A stretch of DNA of 10,762 nt, taken from contig CAMDXD010000104.1 of the NCBI GenBank assembly GCA_945877995.1, forward strand, positions 1 to 10,762, in the 5' to 3' direction. Position numbers and translations under genes: made by a program. Below are positions 6,232 through 10,762 of this stretch, piece after piece. This DNA comes from Bordetella parapertussis (GTDB lineage Bacteria > Pseudomonadota > Gammaproteobacteria > Burkholderiales > CAIKXV01). Under the pieces are notes generated by a model. That model was not told the origin of the DNA. It was given only the letters and a program-made list of their open reading frames with translations, and searched no databases. How positions within the stretch are numbered: the stretch's first letter is position 1; every line of letters begins with the position of its first letter.

Positions 6232-6981
6232 ATGATCGCCCCCTGGTACCAGCTCGGCTACATCATTCCCCATCGCCAGACAGACCTCGACGGCTACCAG
6301 TTCTACCGGGTGGCCCCCGAGGGCATGATGCTGGTGACCACCGGCATGGATCTGGCCGAATACTCGCTGGCGGCGGTCGAGTCGCAGTTGTCCGCGTTCC
6401 ATGGCTGCGTCGATCTCCTGGCGAAGAAGCCGGTCGACCGCATCGCCCTGAGCGGCGTGCCGGTCGCCTCGGTGCTCGGGCGCACCCGCATGCGCGCCCT
6501 GCTCGCCGAAGCCGGCGATCGGAGCGGCATCGCCTGCGACACCGACCTCGAAGCTCACATCGCGACGCTGCAGCGGCTGGGTGCCGAGCGCATCGCGCTG
6601 GCCAGCCGCTGGCCCGACGCGGTGAACGATGCGCTCACCGCCTACCTCGCCGAAGCCGGCATCGAGGTACTGGCCTGCCGCTCGCGCAGCCGCAACCTCG
6701 CTCAGAACAAGGCCGCGAACCCGATGGCCGACCATGAACTCGCGCTCGCGCTCGGCAGCGAAGCGCTCGAGGCGGCGCCACGCGCCCAGGCCCTGCTGAT
6801 GCCAGGCGGGCTGTGGTTCGCGATCCATGCAGTGCCGCTGCTGGAGGCGAAGTACGGCCGGCCGGTGCTGCTCAACATCCTGTCGACCACCGCCTGCGCG
6901 CTGCGCGCCGCCGGGGATCGGGTGCAGGTCGCACCGGATGCGCGCTGGGGACAGGTGCTGGCCAGCGCCTGCACCCGCTGA
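6232..6981 (+). CDS. Asp/Glu racemase-superfamily protein (arylmalonate decarboxylase/maleate isomerase-like)
   Basis: A 249-residue two-lobed Asp/Glu racemase-superfamily protein. Similarity to arylmalonate decarboxylase and maleate cis-trans isomerase is seen in LGYIIPHRQTD (8-18), the N-lobe VDRIALSGVPVASVLG (68-83), TLQRLGAERIALASRWPDAV (112-131), the C-lobe QALLMPGGLWFAIHAVPLLE (186-205) and RPVLLNILSTTACALRAAG (210-228). In the families I know, the N-lobe site is Cys (isomerase) or Gly (decarboxylase), and the C-lobe site is Cys in a CGGL- or CTDL-like motif. Here these positions appear to be Gly75 and Pro191, so neither catalytic cysteine is present. Enzymes of this group often lie beside hydantoinase genes, as here, where the oxoprolinase starts 58 bases downstream. 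The reaction is unknown; it may use other chemistry or only bind a ligand. Confidence 0.82.
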   Translation: MIAPWYQLGYIIPHRQTDLDGYQFYRVAPEGMMLVTTGMDLAEYSLAAVESQLSAFHGCVDLLAKKPVDRIALSGVPVASVLGRTRMRALLAEAGDRSGIACDTDLEAHIATLQRLGAERIALASRWPDAVNDALTAYLAEAGIEVLACRSRSRNLAQNKAANPMADHELALALGSEALEAAPRAQALLMPGGLWFAIHAVPLLEAKYGRPVLLNILSTTACALRAAGDRVQVAPDARWGQVLASACTR

Positions 6982-7014
6982 CGCGCCCGCTGACGTACCG
7001 ATTGACGCGCACCG
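6979..7014 (+). repeat. Three tandem 12-base units each starting TGACG
   Basis: TGACGCGCCCGC, TGACGTACCGAT and TGACGCGCACCG follow one another with exact 12-base spacing. The first TGA is the stop codon of the racemase-like gene. The other two TGA triplets are in the same frame and act as backup stops. It could be imperfect duplication or chance. Confidence 0.4.
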
Positions 7015-7026
7015 GTCACATACCTT

Positions 7027-7031
7027 GAAGG
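7027..7031 (+). promoter_or_regulatory. Shine-Dalgarno of the oxoprolinase/hydantoinase gene
   Basis: GAAGG with eight bases to the ATG at 7040. It sets the start two residues before the conserved RWQFWIDRGGTFTD segment. Confidence 0.6.
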
Positions 7032-7039
7032 TCGCCGAT

Positions 7040-10762
<3,723 letters not shown>

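Overview
The window is G+C-rich, gene-dense DNA with short or overlapping gene junctions, roughly two thirds G+C by eye. Gene content and style fit a Pseudomonadota (beta- or gammaproteobacterial) chromosome, but the genus cannot be fixed from sequence alone. No tRNA, rRNA, CRISPR array, insertion sequence or other mobile element is visible. No gene-free stretch is longer than about 80 bases.

The core is a purine (urate to ureide) degradation locus split into two divergent operons around a short intergenic region at 3467-3546. Reading leftward on the minus strand: uraD (OHCU decarboxylase), uraH (5-hydroxyisourate hydrolase), upp (uracil phosphoribosyltransferase), a NiCoT-type nickel/cobalt permease, a small AtzG-like/DUF4089 protein, and an amidase-signature enzyme that runs off the left edge. 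Most of these genes overlap or sit within about 30 bases of each other, so they probably form one transcript.

Reading rightward on the plus strand: an allantoate amidohydrolase (allC type), puuE (cofactor-independent allantoinase), an unrecognised two-helix membrane protein, an Asp/Glu-racemase-superfamily protein resembling arylmalonate decarboxylase and maleate isomerase, and a very large hydantoinase/5-oxoprolinase with HyuA and HyuB fused. The last gene is still open at the right edge but close to its C-terminus.

Together the genes encode 5-hydroxyisourate -> OHCU -> (S)-allantoin -> allantoate -> ureidoglycine/ureidoglycolate. The nickel permease would suit a urease elsewhere in the genome that consumes released urea. 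Uricase, ureidoglycolate lyase and urease are not in the window. The amidase/AtzG-like pair and the racemase-like/oxoprolinase module are the parts whose substrates are unknown, and they are the best candidates for undescribed nitrogen-scavenging chemistry. The racemase-like protein appears to lack both catalytic cysteines expected of its superfamily.
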